From JBBPYC01 sp038200275 (GTDB lineage Bacteria; Pseudomonadota; Gammaproteobacteria; Burkholderiales; Burkholderiaceae_C): a DNA stretch of 6,213 nt. Both the position numbers and the translations under genes were made by a program. A model generated the notes under the pieces. That model searched no databases. It was not told the origin of the DNA and was given only the letters and a program-made list of their open reading frames with translations. Within the stretch, counting starts at the first letter, position 1, and every line of letters starts with the position of its first letter. Positions 1 to 5,755 of the stretch are shown here, one piece after another. The stretch lies in assembly GCA_038200275.1 (NCBI GenBank), contig JBBPYC010000067.1, positions 1 through 6,213 of the forward strand. Direction: 5' to 3'.

Positions 1-55
1 CTGTTCAGTTCGGGGCCAAATACGATACGCCACCGAAAAACGAACAGCAATTCTC

Positions 56-406
56 TTGAAATCAATAAGTTACCGAAGCGAGCCCGCGTCGTTGCTGGCG
101 ATTCGAATCGTCACTTTTTGCACCGAAATCAAGTGGACCCCGAAGAAAGAGGAGCTGAGCGGCTTGTTCAAGAAGCGCATCGCCAGGGCGGGACAGGGCA
201 AAAGCGGCGGTTTTCGTACGCTGGTCGCCACCAACCGCGGCGACCGCTGGGTGATCGTGTTCGGCTTCTCAAAGAACGTCCGCGCCAACGTCGACAAGGA
301 CGAGCAGGAGGCTCTGAGGAAACTGCCTGAGCAATTGCTTGGGCTTCCTTCTGAGTCCAGTGAGCAAGGCCGAGACAGCCGGCGAACTGATCAAGGTGGA
401 ATGTAA
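56..406 (+). pseudogene. RelE/HigB-like type II toxin gene, apparently decayed
   Basis: The middle of the reading frame has the conserved core of the RelE/HigB-like toxins that pair with YiaG/NadS-type HTH antitoxins: GLFKKRIARAGQGKSGG, then RTLVATNRGDRW, then FGFSKN and DEQEALRKL. Members of this family are ribosome-associated mRNA interferases. Three things suggest decay. The frame has no ATG and opens with a TTG at 56. The segment KWTPKKEELS runs straight into GLFKKR, whereas family members, as I recall them, carry roughly 20 more residues there. The usual C-terminal tail (AGELIKVECNAKDK) is present but in the next frame (about 351-506), so a single-base shift lies around 340-352; the current frame ends in unrelated residues at 404-406. 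The stop overlaps the antitoxin start by one base. The family assignment is firm; the pseudogene call is inference from remembered relatives, and a shortened toxin cannot be excluded. Confidence 0.7.
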
Positions 407-720
407 TGCGAAAGACAAAGTCAGCGATTCTTCAAGCCGTCCACGAGACGGCAAGCGGACTCCACGCAGCCGGCGTCATGGACCAAGTGACCCTACGGGA
501 ATTTGACCGCCTTTGCCTGCCGCCGGTGGAGCCGCTGCAGCCGCTTGAGATCAAGCGTATTCGCGAAGGCACGCAGGTCAGTCAAGCGGTGTTTGCCGCC
601 TTCCTGAACACAAGCGTCTCTACAGTCCAAAAATGGGAAGTCGGCCAAAAACGCCCGACCGGCACCGCCCTGAAGCTGCTGTACTTGGTGCAGAAAAAGG
701 GCCTTGCGATCGTTGCTTGA
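406..720 (+). CDS. HTH-domain antitoxin (Xre/YiaG/NadS-like) of a toxin-antitoxin pair
   Basis: This 104-residue protein should be the antitoxin and autorepressor of the locus. Residues 48-98 form a Cro/C1-type helix-turn-helix: EIKRIREGTQVSQAVFAAFL is helix 1 and 2, and SVSTVQKWEVGQKRPTG holds the recognition helix and the W-E-x-G-x-(K/R)-P signature typical of this antitoxin group. Residues 1-40 are a variable region, probably the toxin-contacting part. The ATG at 406-408 overlaps the upstream stop (taATG), and an AAGGTGG ribosome site lies at 393-399, so translation is probably coupled to the toxin gene. The toxin-first order matches higBA-like loci. The gene is intact although its partner looks broken, a pattern often seen when a module is being lost. 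It may still repress its own promoter, which must lie upstream of the toxin near or before the window start. Confidence 0.87.
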   Translation: MRKTKSAILQAVHETASGLHAAGVMDQVTLREFDRLCLPPVEPLQPLEIKRIREGTQVSQAVFAAFLNTSVSTVQKWEVGQKRPTGTALKLLYLVQKKGLAIVA

Positions 721-752
721 AGCGTGCTGAGTGCTGGCCGGGCTTGAACGCG

Positions 753-766
753 CGCGCTGCAGCGCG
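753..766. repeat. 14-bp perfect palindrome after the antitoxin gene
   Basis: CGCGCTGCAGCGCG is a perfect palindrome centred on a PstI site, 33 bp after the antitoxin stop. It can fold into a short GC-rich hairpin in RNA, but no run of T follows, so it is not a classical intrinsic terminator. The rest of 721-859 shows no credible gene. Confidence 0.45.
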
Positions 767-866
767 GGTGCTCCTGTCGAAGGAAGACCGGTGTCGTCGG
801 TGCAGGTACAGCGCGTAGCCCCGCTGCGCCAGCCCGCTAAACGCCGAATTGAAAGAATGAATACGA

Positions 867-877
867 AGGGACTTCCC
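867..877 (+). repeat. Left subterminal inverted repeat of the IS1111-type element
   Basis: AGGGACTTCCC is the exact reverse complement of 2362-2372. It begins about 90 bp before the transposase start, a typical left-end distance. Part of it (868-875) is also complementary to 950-957, next to the transposase start codon. Confidence 0.8.
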
Positions 878-957
878 GCTTTGCCGGCGACGGCATCGAG
901 TGCCAAGATTGAAATTGTCGAGAAGTCAATCTGCAACCTTTGCAAAGGAGAAGTCCC

Positions 958-2025
958 ATGAGTGAGATTACCCGAGTCGGCGTCGATTTGGCCAAGCAGG
1001 TCATCCAGGTCCACGCCGTCGATGCCGCCGGCCAGCGCGTCACTGGCCGAGCGTTGCCCCGCGCCAAGTTCTTGGCCTGGTGCGCGCAGTTGCCGTCGGG
1101 CTGCACGGTGGCCATGGAAGCGTGCTCAGGCGCTCACCACTGGGCGCGACAGTTAGCGGCGCTGGGCTTGGACGCGCGCATCATGGCCGGCCATTTGGTC
1201 GCGCCCTATCGCAGCCAGGGCAAGAGCGGCAAGAACGACGCCAACGATGCCGCTGCCCTCTGCGAAGCCGCCTCTCGCCCCACCATGCACTTCGTGCCCA
1301 TCAAAAGCGTTCAGCAGCAAAGTCTCCTGTGCATCCACCGGTTGCGCGAGGGCTTCAAGGCCGAGCGCACCGCGTGCATCAACCGCATCCGCGGCCTCTT
1401 GGCCGAGTTCGGGCTGGTGTTTGCGCAAAAACCTGCCGTACTGCGCGAAGCCTTGCCCGACGCCATCGAAGACGCTGGCAACGAGCTGGGCGGCCTGGCA
1501 CGGCTGGCGCTCGAGCGCGCCTGGGGCCAGTGGCAAGAGCTCGATGCGCATCTGACCTGGTGCGATGAGCGCATCGCCGCCCACCTCAAGGCCGACGAGC
1601 AGGCGCGTCAGGCCCAGCAGCTGATCGGCGTGGGGCCGGTCACGGCTTCGGCGGTGGTGGCCACCGTGGGCGACTTCGGCCAGTTCAAGACCGGCGCGCA
1701 GTTCGGCGCCTGGTTGGGGCTGGTGCAGCGGCAAAACTCTAGCGGCGGCAAGACCCACCTGGGGCGCATCACCAAACGCGGCGATACGTACTTGCGCACG
1801 CTGCTGATTCAAGGTGCCAAGTCGGCCGTCATGACGGCGCACCGACGACAAGACCCGATCTCGCAGTGGGCGCACGCCTTGCGCGAGAAGCTGGGCTGGC
1901 AAAAGGCGGTGGTGGCGCTGGCCAACAAGAATGCGCGGATTCTGTGGGCGGTGTTCGTGCGCGGCAAGGCTTTCGATGCGCATCATGTGAGCGTGATGCC
2001 GCTGCCGATGATCGCCGCTGCTTGA
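958..2025 (+). CDS. IS110-family (IS1111 subgroup) DEDD/serine transposase
   Basis: This 355-residue recombinase should excise the element as a circle and insert it using an RNA guide that pairs with donor and target DNA. The N-terminal RuvC-like DEDD domain has D10 (VGVDLAK), E54 (AMEACSGAHHWAR), and D94 and D97 (KNDANDAAA). A helical linker, including SVQQQSLLCIHRLRE at about 117-131, is typical of the IS1111 subgroup. The C-terminal Transposase_20 domain (about 218-300) has LIGVGPVTASAV, the catalytic-serine motif NSSGGK (S261 or S262), and ITKRGDTYLRTLLIQGA. All catalytic positions are present and there is no frameshift, so the enzyme may be active. The ATG at 958 is preferred over a TTG at 940 because AAAGGAG lies at 944-950 with 7-nt spacing and the protein then starts like its relatives. 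Specificity depends on the guide RNA, expected downstream. Confidence 0.93.
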   Translation: MSEITRVGVDLAKQVIQVHAVDAAGQRVTGRALPRAKFLAWCAQLPSGCTVAMEACSGAHHWARQLAALGLDARIMAGHLVAPYRSQGKSGKNDANDAAALCEAASRPTMHFVPIKSVQQQSLLCIHRLREGFKAERTACINRIRGLLAEFGLVFAQKPAVLREALPDAIEDAGNELGGLARLALERAWGQWQELDAHLTWCDERIAAHLKADEQARQAQQLIGVGPVTASAVVATVGDFGQFKTGAQFGAWLGLVQRQNSSGGKTHLGRITKRGDTYLRTLLIQGAKSAVMTAHRRQDPISQWAHALREKLGWQKAVVALANKNARILWAVFVRGKAFDAHHVSVMPLPMIAAA

Positions 2026-2361
2026 AACGGCGAAGAACAGTTGTTGATCGATTGATTTCCCTGCGCAGACGTGAAGCCAGAAGATGCAGCCAACAGGTCA
2101 GACCGGCGGCGGGCAAGCTCGACTAACCCTTTGTGGCGCCGCGACAGCGGTAACGACCACGGGCAATGAATGGAGCCCCGCCGAGCGGTTCGTATCTGGG
2201 TCCGCACCCACGCGATTCTCACGAGTCCCTGGTGCAACAAGGCCGTCTGTAGATGTGCAGTCTGTTCCTCGTTTGCTCGCCACTTGGCGATTCACAACTG
2301 CGGCAGGGAATACCGTAACCAAGAGGGAAAGAAAAATTATTCGATTGCCGCTTGAGTAATT
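2026..2361 (+). ncRNA. Candidate bridge/seek RNA region of the IS1111-type element
   Basis: About 335 bp separate the transposase stop from the right inverted repeat, with no convincing protein-coding signal. In the IS1111 subgroup the guide RNA is encoded here, after the transposase, whereas in the IS110 subgroup it lies before it. Short matches to the element ends are visible: 2165-2171 equals 856-862 (AATGAAT), 2189-2195 is the reverse complement of 861-867 (TTCGTAT), and 2224-2231 equals 2366-2373 (AGTCCCTG). Such 7-8 base matches are expected by chance at about this frequency, so they are leads only. The existence of an RNA here follows from the family; its boundaries are not known. Confidence 0.5.
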
Positions 2362-2372
2362 GGGAAGTCCCT
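2362..2372 (-). repeat. Right subterminal inverted repeat of the IS1111-type element
   Basis: GGGAAGTCCCT is an exact inverted copy of 867-877. It sits in an AT-richer stretch, and a TTGAGT hexamer lies just inside it at 2352-2357, which could serve as an outward -35 box. Confidence 0.8.
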
Positions 2373-2375
2373 GTA

Positions 2376-2556
2376 GACAACTAGACTAGACTAGGGGAAA
2401 CGCCAATCAGATCGTCAACGTCGCCCAGTCTTCACGTTGCGCCCAAACGACCAAACTCACAGCAATTCAAGCTCGCTCACCGGAGGGACACGACAGGCTG
2501 GCGATCCGCTTGTGCAATGGGTCAGCAGCATGATGTCTACCACTAACGGCCGGTTC
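2376..2556. other. Gene-free spacer between the IS and the GH15 gene
   Basis: This stretch has no supportable gene and no clear terminator. It begins with a short tandem array, CTAGACTAGACTAG (2381-2394), directly outside the IS right end. It should carry the 3' end of the SDR-GH15 operon transcript. Confidence 0.5.
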
Positions 2557-4323
2557 TCAGGCAGGGTCATCCGGCGAACGCCTGTGGTCCGCGCGGCTTG
2601 AAGCGTCGGCGGCATTTCTGTAATCAAGTGCGGCGCCGATGAACGCGGCATGAACGAAGGTCTGCGGAAAGTTGCCCAGCATTTTTCCCGACGCCGGATC
2701 GGCTTCCTCGGCGAACAAGCCGAGATCGTTGCCATAAGCGAGCGCCGCTTCGAGAATCCGCCGTGCCCGCGTCAGATCGTCGCGCATGATCCAATACTGG
2801 GCGACCCAGAAAGTTGCGGCCAGGAAGGCGCCTTCGCGCTCGGGACCGGGCTGTTCGAGATGACGCCAGTACAAATCGTCCCGCGCATAGTCCCGCTCGA
2901 GCACTCGCAGCGTGGCCACCATTGGCGCCGACTTCGCATCGATGTAGCCCCAGACCGGATAGAGCACCGCCGAAACGTCGACCGCCTCGCTGCCCACGAA
3001 AGCCCGATAGGCCCCTTCGGAGTTGATGCAATGCCGCGTGACGTAATCGTCGATCTCGTCGGCCGCAGCGCGCCATTTTTTCGCTTGCGATCCATCCTCC
3101 GCGCAGTCGGCGATATATCGCAGGCCGCAAGACGCGATCACCTTGCCGGTGGTGAATTGCCGCTGCACCGACTCTTCCCAGATGCCGTAATCCGGCTCGC
3201 GCCAGTGATCGGCCACGTAGTCGGCAATCAGCCGCACGGTCTCCCAGTGTTCGCGGGTTTCATGGTGTGTGTAGATCAGGTGCGCCGCCAGCAGAACGTT
3301 ACCGAATCCGTCAAGCTGCCATTGACGGCTGGCGCCGTTGCCGATGCGCACCGGGCGGCTGTGCGCGTAGCCTTTCAGGCTCAATTGCGACTCATCCGGC
3401 GGGCGCCGCAGGTCCAGCGACAGGAAGGGGGGCAGCAACGGCTCGCCGGCGTCGTCGCTGCGCGCTCCGCAGATGAAAGCCAGGAAACGGCGCTCATCCA
3501 CGCCCCGGCTGCCGGCGCGTACGAGCGCGCCCACGATCATGGCCGCGTCGCGCAACCAGACATAGCGGTAATCGTAATTGCGCTGTCCGCCCTCGACCTC
3601 GGGTAGCGAGGTGGTGGCGGCCGCGATGATGCCGCCGTTCGGAGCGTAGGTCATCAGGCGCAAGGCACGAATCGACTGCGCGACCTGCTTCTCGAACGGC
3701 CCGTAATACTTGATTTCCGAGGCGATGCCGCGCCATTCGGCCAGAGTTTGTTCGAGCCAGTATCGAAGTTGCGCATGACCGGGCGTGGGCATCGGCGCGT
3801 CGGCCAGAACGAGCCATCCCGGTTCGCCCGCCGGCAGTTCCAGCCGAATCGCGCCGTGCCCGATCTCCAGGCGACCGGACGCGTAAAGCCAGTGCCGGCC
3901 CTGGATGCAAACGGTTTGACCGTCCAGACTGAGTGCGACTGCCGCCCTGCCATAGTCGGGCGCCGGCTTCAGGGTCATCGCGACGGCACGCGGCGCGGGC
4001 GAGAACAGGCGGCAGATCCCGCGTGGGCAACCATCGCCCATCGGCATCCAGTCGGTCACCGTCAATGCCTGGCCTTCGATGTCGAAGCGGCTTTCCAGCA
4101 CCCCGCTGTCTTCCAGGTAAGCGCGGCCGCGTGCTGAGCCGGCCGGCAGCTCGATCTTCCACGTTCCACCCTCCTGTGCGTCGAGCAGCGAGGCGAACAG
4201 GGAAGGGCTGTCGAACCTGCCGGGGCAATACCAGACGATCGATCCGTCGGCAGCCAGCATGGCCACAGTGCGGCGATCGCCGATGATGGCGAGGTCGCGT
4301 ATGGCGGGTTCATTGACAGCCAT
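2557..4323 (-). CDS. Glycoside hydrolase family 15 protein (glucoamylase/trehalase-type)
   Basis: This 588-residue protein has the usual length of bacterial GH15 enzymes, which hydrolyse alpha-glucosidic bonds (glucan 1,4-alpha-glucosidase or alpha,alpha-trehalase) with inversion. Residues 1-200 form the N-terminal beta-sandwich domain, with LAIIGDRRTVAMLAADGSIV and WYCPGRFDSPSLFASLL. The (alpha/alpha)6 barrel follows, with YRYVWLRDAA (252-261), the general-acid region DYGIWEE (378-384, E383/E384) and the general-base region GLFAEEADP (535-543) followed by LGNFPQTFVHAAFIGAA. No signal peptide is seen, so the enzyme is probably cytoplasmic. The frame stays open upstream to 4488, but the ATG at 4323 gives the standard family N-terminus and avoids overlapping the SDR gene, which ends 37 bp upstream. 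Its ribosome site is weak, so translation may depend on the SDR message. Substrate (starch-like glucan, trehalose or another glucoside) cannot be read from sequence alone. Confidence 0.9.
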   Translation of the reverse strand: MAVNEPAIRDLAIIGDRRTVAMLAADGSIVWYCPGRFDSPSLFASLLDAQEGGTWKIELPAGSARGRAYLEDSGVLESRFDIEGQALTVTDWMPMGDGCPRGICRLFSPAPRAVAMTLKPAPDYGRAAVALSLDGQTVCIQGRHWLYASGRLEIGHGAIRLELPAGEPGWLVLADAPMPTPGHAQLRYWLEQTLAEWRGIASEIKYYGPFEKQVAQSIRALRLMTYAPNGGIIAAATTSLPEVEGGQRNYDYRYVWLRDAAMIVGALVRAGSRGVDERRFLAFICGARSDDAGEPLLPPFLSLDLRRPPDESQLSLKGYAHSRPVRIGNGASRQWQLDGFGNVLLAAHLIYTHHETREHWETVRLIADYVADHWREPDYGIWEESVQRQFTTGKVIASCGLRYIADCAEDGSQAKKWRAAADEIDDYVTRHCINSEGAYRAFVGSEAVDVSAVLYPVWGYIDAKSAPMVATLRVLERDYARDDLYWRHLEQPGPEREGAFLAATFWVAQYWIMRDDLTRARRILEAALAYGNDLGLFAEEADPASGKMLGNFPQTFVHAAFIGAALDYRNAADASSRADHRRSPDDPA

Positions 4324-4360
4324 GACTCGCAAGCTCTCGGTGCTGTGCACTGGCGTCGCC

Positions 4361-5143
4361 CTAAGCGCCCTGGCCCTGATAGAGCATGAGCGCACCGTCA
4401 ACGAAGATCGTGGTTCCGTGGATGTAGCGGGCGCGCGGCGCGGCCAGGAAGACGGCCACGTCCGCAATTTCTTCGGGCCGGGCCGCACGCTTCATCGGTA
4501 TCGACTGCACCTGCTTTTCCCGCACTTTGGGATCGTCGAGCGCCGACTGATTCATCGACGTCAGCACCATGCCCGGTGCGATATTGTTGACGTTGATGTT
4601 CTTTTCGGCCAGCTCGAGTGCAAGGGTGGTGGTCAGATTGCGCAAGCCGCCCTTGGAAACGTCGTAGCCGGCCGCTCCGGCGCGTGGAATCTCCTGGTGT
4701 ACGCTGGTGATGTTGATGATGCAGCCATGCTTGTCGCTCCCGTCCAGGCCGCGGATGAACTGCTGGCAGGTATAGAACGGCCCATAAAGATTGGTGCGGA
4801 TGATGTCGTCCCAGTGCTCCAGGCTCATGTCCTTCACATGCTTGCCTGCCGCGTCGATGCCGGCATCGTTGACCAGGATGGTGGGAGTCCCCAGGTGTTG
4901 GCGGATTTCGTCGAACCAGCTCGCAACCCGCCGCGGGTCGCGAACGTCCAGCTGCGCCACATAGGCACGCCTGCCCGCTGCGCGCACCTCGCGCTCGGTG
5001 TGCTGGGCGCCTTCCCTGTCATGCATATACGTTATGGCCACATCGGCGCCTTCGCGGGCGAAAGCGATGGCCGTGGCCTGCCCGATGCCGGAATCCGATC
5101 CGGTCACGACCGCGATTTCGTTTTTCAGCGACATTGAATCCAT
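4361..5143 (-). CDS. Short-chain dehydrogenase/reductase (SDR), glucose 1-dehydrogenase-like
   Basis: This 260-residue classical SDR is an NAD(P)-dependent oxidoreductase, probably acting on a sugar or alcohol. The Rossmann motif TGSDSGIG is at 14-21, a D-V pair at 66-67, NDAG at 92-95 (a variant of NNAG), and the catalytic tetrad N118 (RTNLYGPF), S147 (ITSVHQ), Y160 and K164 (YDVSK). NIAPGMVLTSM and the C-terminal FVDGALMLYQGQG are also typical, and the overall pattern resembles glucose 1-dehydrogenases. The ATG at 5143 is chosen because AGGAG lies 7 nt upstream on the minus strand (5151-5155); the longer open frame to 5233 lacks such support. It is the first gene of an operon with the GH15 gene, so a path that releases glucose and oxidises it is plausible but not proven. 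It is divergent from a MerR-family gene fragment. Confidence 0.9.
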   Translation of the reverse strand: MDSMSLKNEIAVVTGSDSGIGQATAIAFAREGADVAITYMHDREGAQHTEREVRAAGRRAYVAQLDVRDPRRVASWFDEIRQHLGTPTILVNDAGIDAAGKHVKDMSLEHWDDIIRTNLYGPFYTCQQFIRGLDGSDKHGCIINITSVHQEIPRAGAAGYDVSKGGLRNLTTTLALELAEKNINVNNIAPGMVLTSMNQSALDDPKVREKQVQSIPMKRAARPEEIADVAVFLAAPRARYIHGTTIFVDGALMLYQGQGA

Positions 5144-5259
5144 GGAAATTCTCCTGTTCTCGTGAGGGCTGCGGTGACGGGAGCCCGACACGATACCTGA
5201 TTTCAGTTGCCGAGCCCGGCGACTGCGCGCCACGCAACCACCGTAAACTCAGTCCTCGG

Positions 5260-5276
5260 TCTCAAGCCGCTTGAGA
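5260..5276. promoter_or_regulatory. Candidate MerR-family operator between divergent genes
   Basis: TCTCAAGCCGCTTGAGA is a perfect inverted repeat with 7-bp arms and a 3-bp centre. It lies between the SDR start (5143) and the MerR start (5290). MerR-family operators are short palindromes placed in a stretched -35/-10 spacer; the CTCAAG/CTTGAG half-sites resemble the SoxR box. On the minus strand a TTGCAT lies directly before it, as a -35 box reading toward the SDR gene would, but I see no good -10. Both the location and the family of the adjacent gene support this; binding is inferred. Confidence 0.6.
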
Positions 5277-5289
5277 TGCAAGGCACAAG

Positions 5290-5433
5290 ATGAATCAAGA
5301 TGTGACCCACCCGCCGTTGAGCATCGACGTGCTGGCGCGACGGACGCGCTTGAGCGCGTCGGCGATTCGGCATTACGAAGCGGTCGGCCTGGTTCCCGCG
5401 GCGCTGCGCGGACCGCGCGGCTGTCGGCTCTAG
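5290..5433 (+). pseudogene. MerR-family transcriptional regulator, truncated by a transposon end
   Basis: The 47-codon frame encodes the start of a MerR DNA-binding domain: LSIDVLARRTRLSASAIRHY, then EAVGLVPAALRGPRGCRL, matching the winged-helix opening of the family, where R-L is normally followed by Tyr. Full-length MerR proteins have about 110-150 residues or more, with a second wing helix, a dimerising coiled coil and an effector domain; all of that is missing. The frame stops at TAG (5431-5433) exactly where a Tn3-family inverted repeat begins, so the cause is very probably transposon insertion. The ATG at 5290 has AAGG at 5280-5283. The fragment is divergent from the SDR-GH15 operon and has a palindrome between them, so the intact gene probably controlled that operon. 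The fragment alone should not dimerise or function. Confidence 0.8.
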
Positions 5434-5471
5434 GGGGACCACTCAGAAAACGGATCGCAAAGTACGCTAAG
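5434..5471 (+). repeat. Tn3-family (Tn21-like) 38-bp terminal inverted repeat
   Basis: The 38 bases start with GGGG, hold TCAGAAAACGG at 5443-5453 and end with ACGCTAAG at 5464-5471. These are the fixed parts of Tn21/Tn501-type ends; against the Tn21 end as I remember it, about 30 of 38 positions agree without gaps. An extra G at 5433 could belong to the element or to the target. Only one end is inside the window, so whether this is a whole transposon, a miniature Tn3-derived element or a remnant cannot be told. The five bases before it, TCTAG (5429-5433), would be one copy of the 5-bp target duplication. Confidence 0.8.
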
Positions 5472-5578
5472 CCGCGGATATGCCGCGGTGGCACAGGAAG
5501 TCCGCGAAACCCCGGAAACTTCGTCTTTCGGTGGCGATGCTGAAGTGCCGTTCAATCACGTCGGAGTGAGGATCCGCG
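5472..5578. other. Non-coding stretch inside the Tn3-type end
   Basis: I see no gene here. CCGCGG occurs twice (5472-5477 and 5483-5488) with a 5-base gap, a short GC hairpin without a following T run. A minus-strand frame (5467-5718) crosses it but matches no TnpA or resolvase that I recognise. Confidence 0.4.
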
Positions 5579-5725
5579 ATGCAGCCGACAGTGGGCCAAG
5601 GGCCGAGACCGTTGCCTTGCCGTAGCTGGCCAAAAGATCCCCTATTGGTAAAGCCCAAGGTGACGAAGACCAATCCGGATGGCGATGTCACCGTTAGATG
5701 TGGAATTTCGCTGCCCAAGGCGTAG
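5579..5725 (+). CDS. Possible small protein of 48 residues, unknown
   Basis: An ATG at 5579 preceded by GAGG at 5568-5571 (7-nt spacing) opens a frame of 48 codons that ends at TAG 5723-5725. The product is basic and proline-rich, with LPCRSWPKDP near residue 12 and VTKTNPDGDVTVRCGISLPKA at the C-terminus, a stretch with beta-strand-like alternation and two cysteines. I do not recognise it. It lies between the Tn3-type end and the IS1595-type transposase, ending 30 bp before the latter. It could be a passenger gene, the remnant of a longer gene, or a chance frame. Confidence 0.3.
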   Translation: MQPTVGQGPRPLPCRSWPKDPLLVKPKVTKTNPDGDVTVRCGISLPKA

Positions 5726-5755
5726 AGTGAACCTCAGACTCGCCAGGAGGTTGCA

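Larger units (their letters stand above)
860..2375 (+). mobile_element. IS110-family insertion sequence, IS1111 subgroup (complete)
   Basis: The element contains one full-length IS1111-type transposase gene bracketed by a perfect 11-bp inverted repeat (867-877 and 2362-2372). In the IS1111 subgroup the repeats are subterminal, a few bases inside the real ends, and no target duplication is made. The outer limits given (about 7 bp outside the left repeat and 3 bp outside the right) follow that family rule and may be off by a few bases. The total of about 1.5 kb is normal for the subgroup. A GA dinucleotide at 859-860 and again at 2376-2377 could be the shared core of the recombination site. The element lies between the antitoxin gene and the 3' end of the GH15 gene and breaks no recognisable gene. 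Confidence 0.82.

Noticed and set aside
1..48. CTGTTC (1-6) and GAACAG (43-48) as a possible toxin-antitoxin operator
   Set aside because: The arms are only 6 bp and 36 bp apart, no promoter could be matched, and chance is a sufficient explanation.
940..957. TTG start for the IS1111-type transposase
   Set aside because: The ATG at 958 has a well-spaced AAAGGAG, and the protein then begins like its relatives.
1153..1986. Long minus-strand open frame (277 codons)
   Set aside because: It is antisense to the IS110-family transposase, whose catalytic motifs are all in the + frame; the GC-rich codons keep the opposite frame open.
2084..2359. Plus-strand open frame of 91 codons after the transposase gene
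   Set aside because: Its codon use is random-looking, it has no recognisable domain, and it covers the region where this IS subgroup encodes its guide RNA.
2650..3606. Long plus-strand open frame (318 codons)
   Set aside because: It is antisense to the GH15 gene, shows no family motif, and mirrors that gene's codon positions.
4324..4488. Longer start for the GH15 gene at 4488
   Set aside because: The extra 55 residues overlap the SDR coding sequence in another frame and are unlike any GH15 N-terminus; the ATG at 4323 gives the family start.
4259..5137. Plus-strand open frame (292 codons)
   Set aside because: It is antisense to the SDR gene and the start of GH15, both supported by clear motifs.
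5467..5718. Minus-strand open frame of 83 codons ending in the Tn3-type repeat
   Set aside because: Ending near a Tn3 repeat is typical of tnpA, but the sequence has no TnpA or resolvase features and no clear ribosome site.
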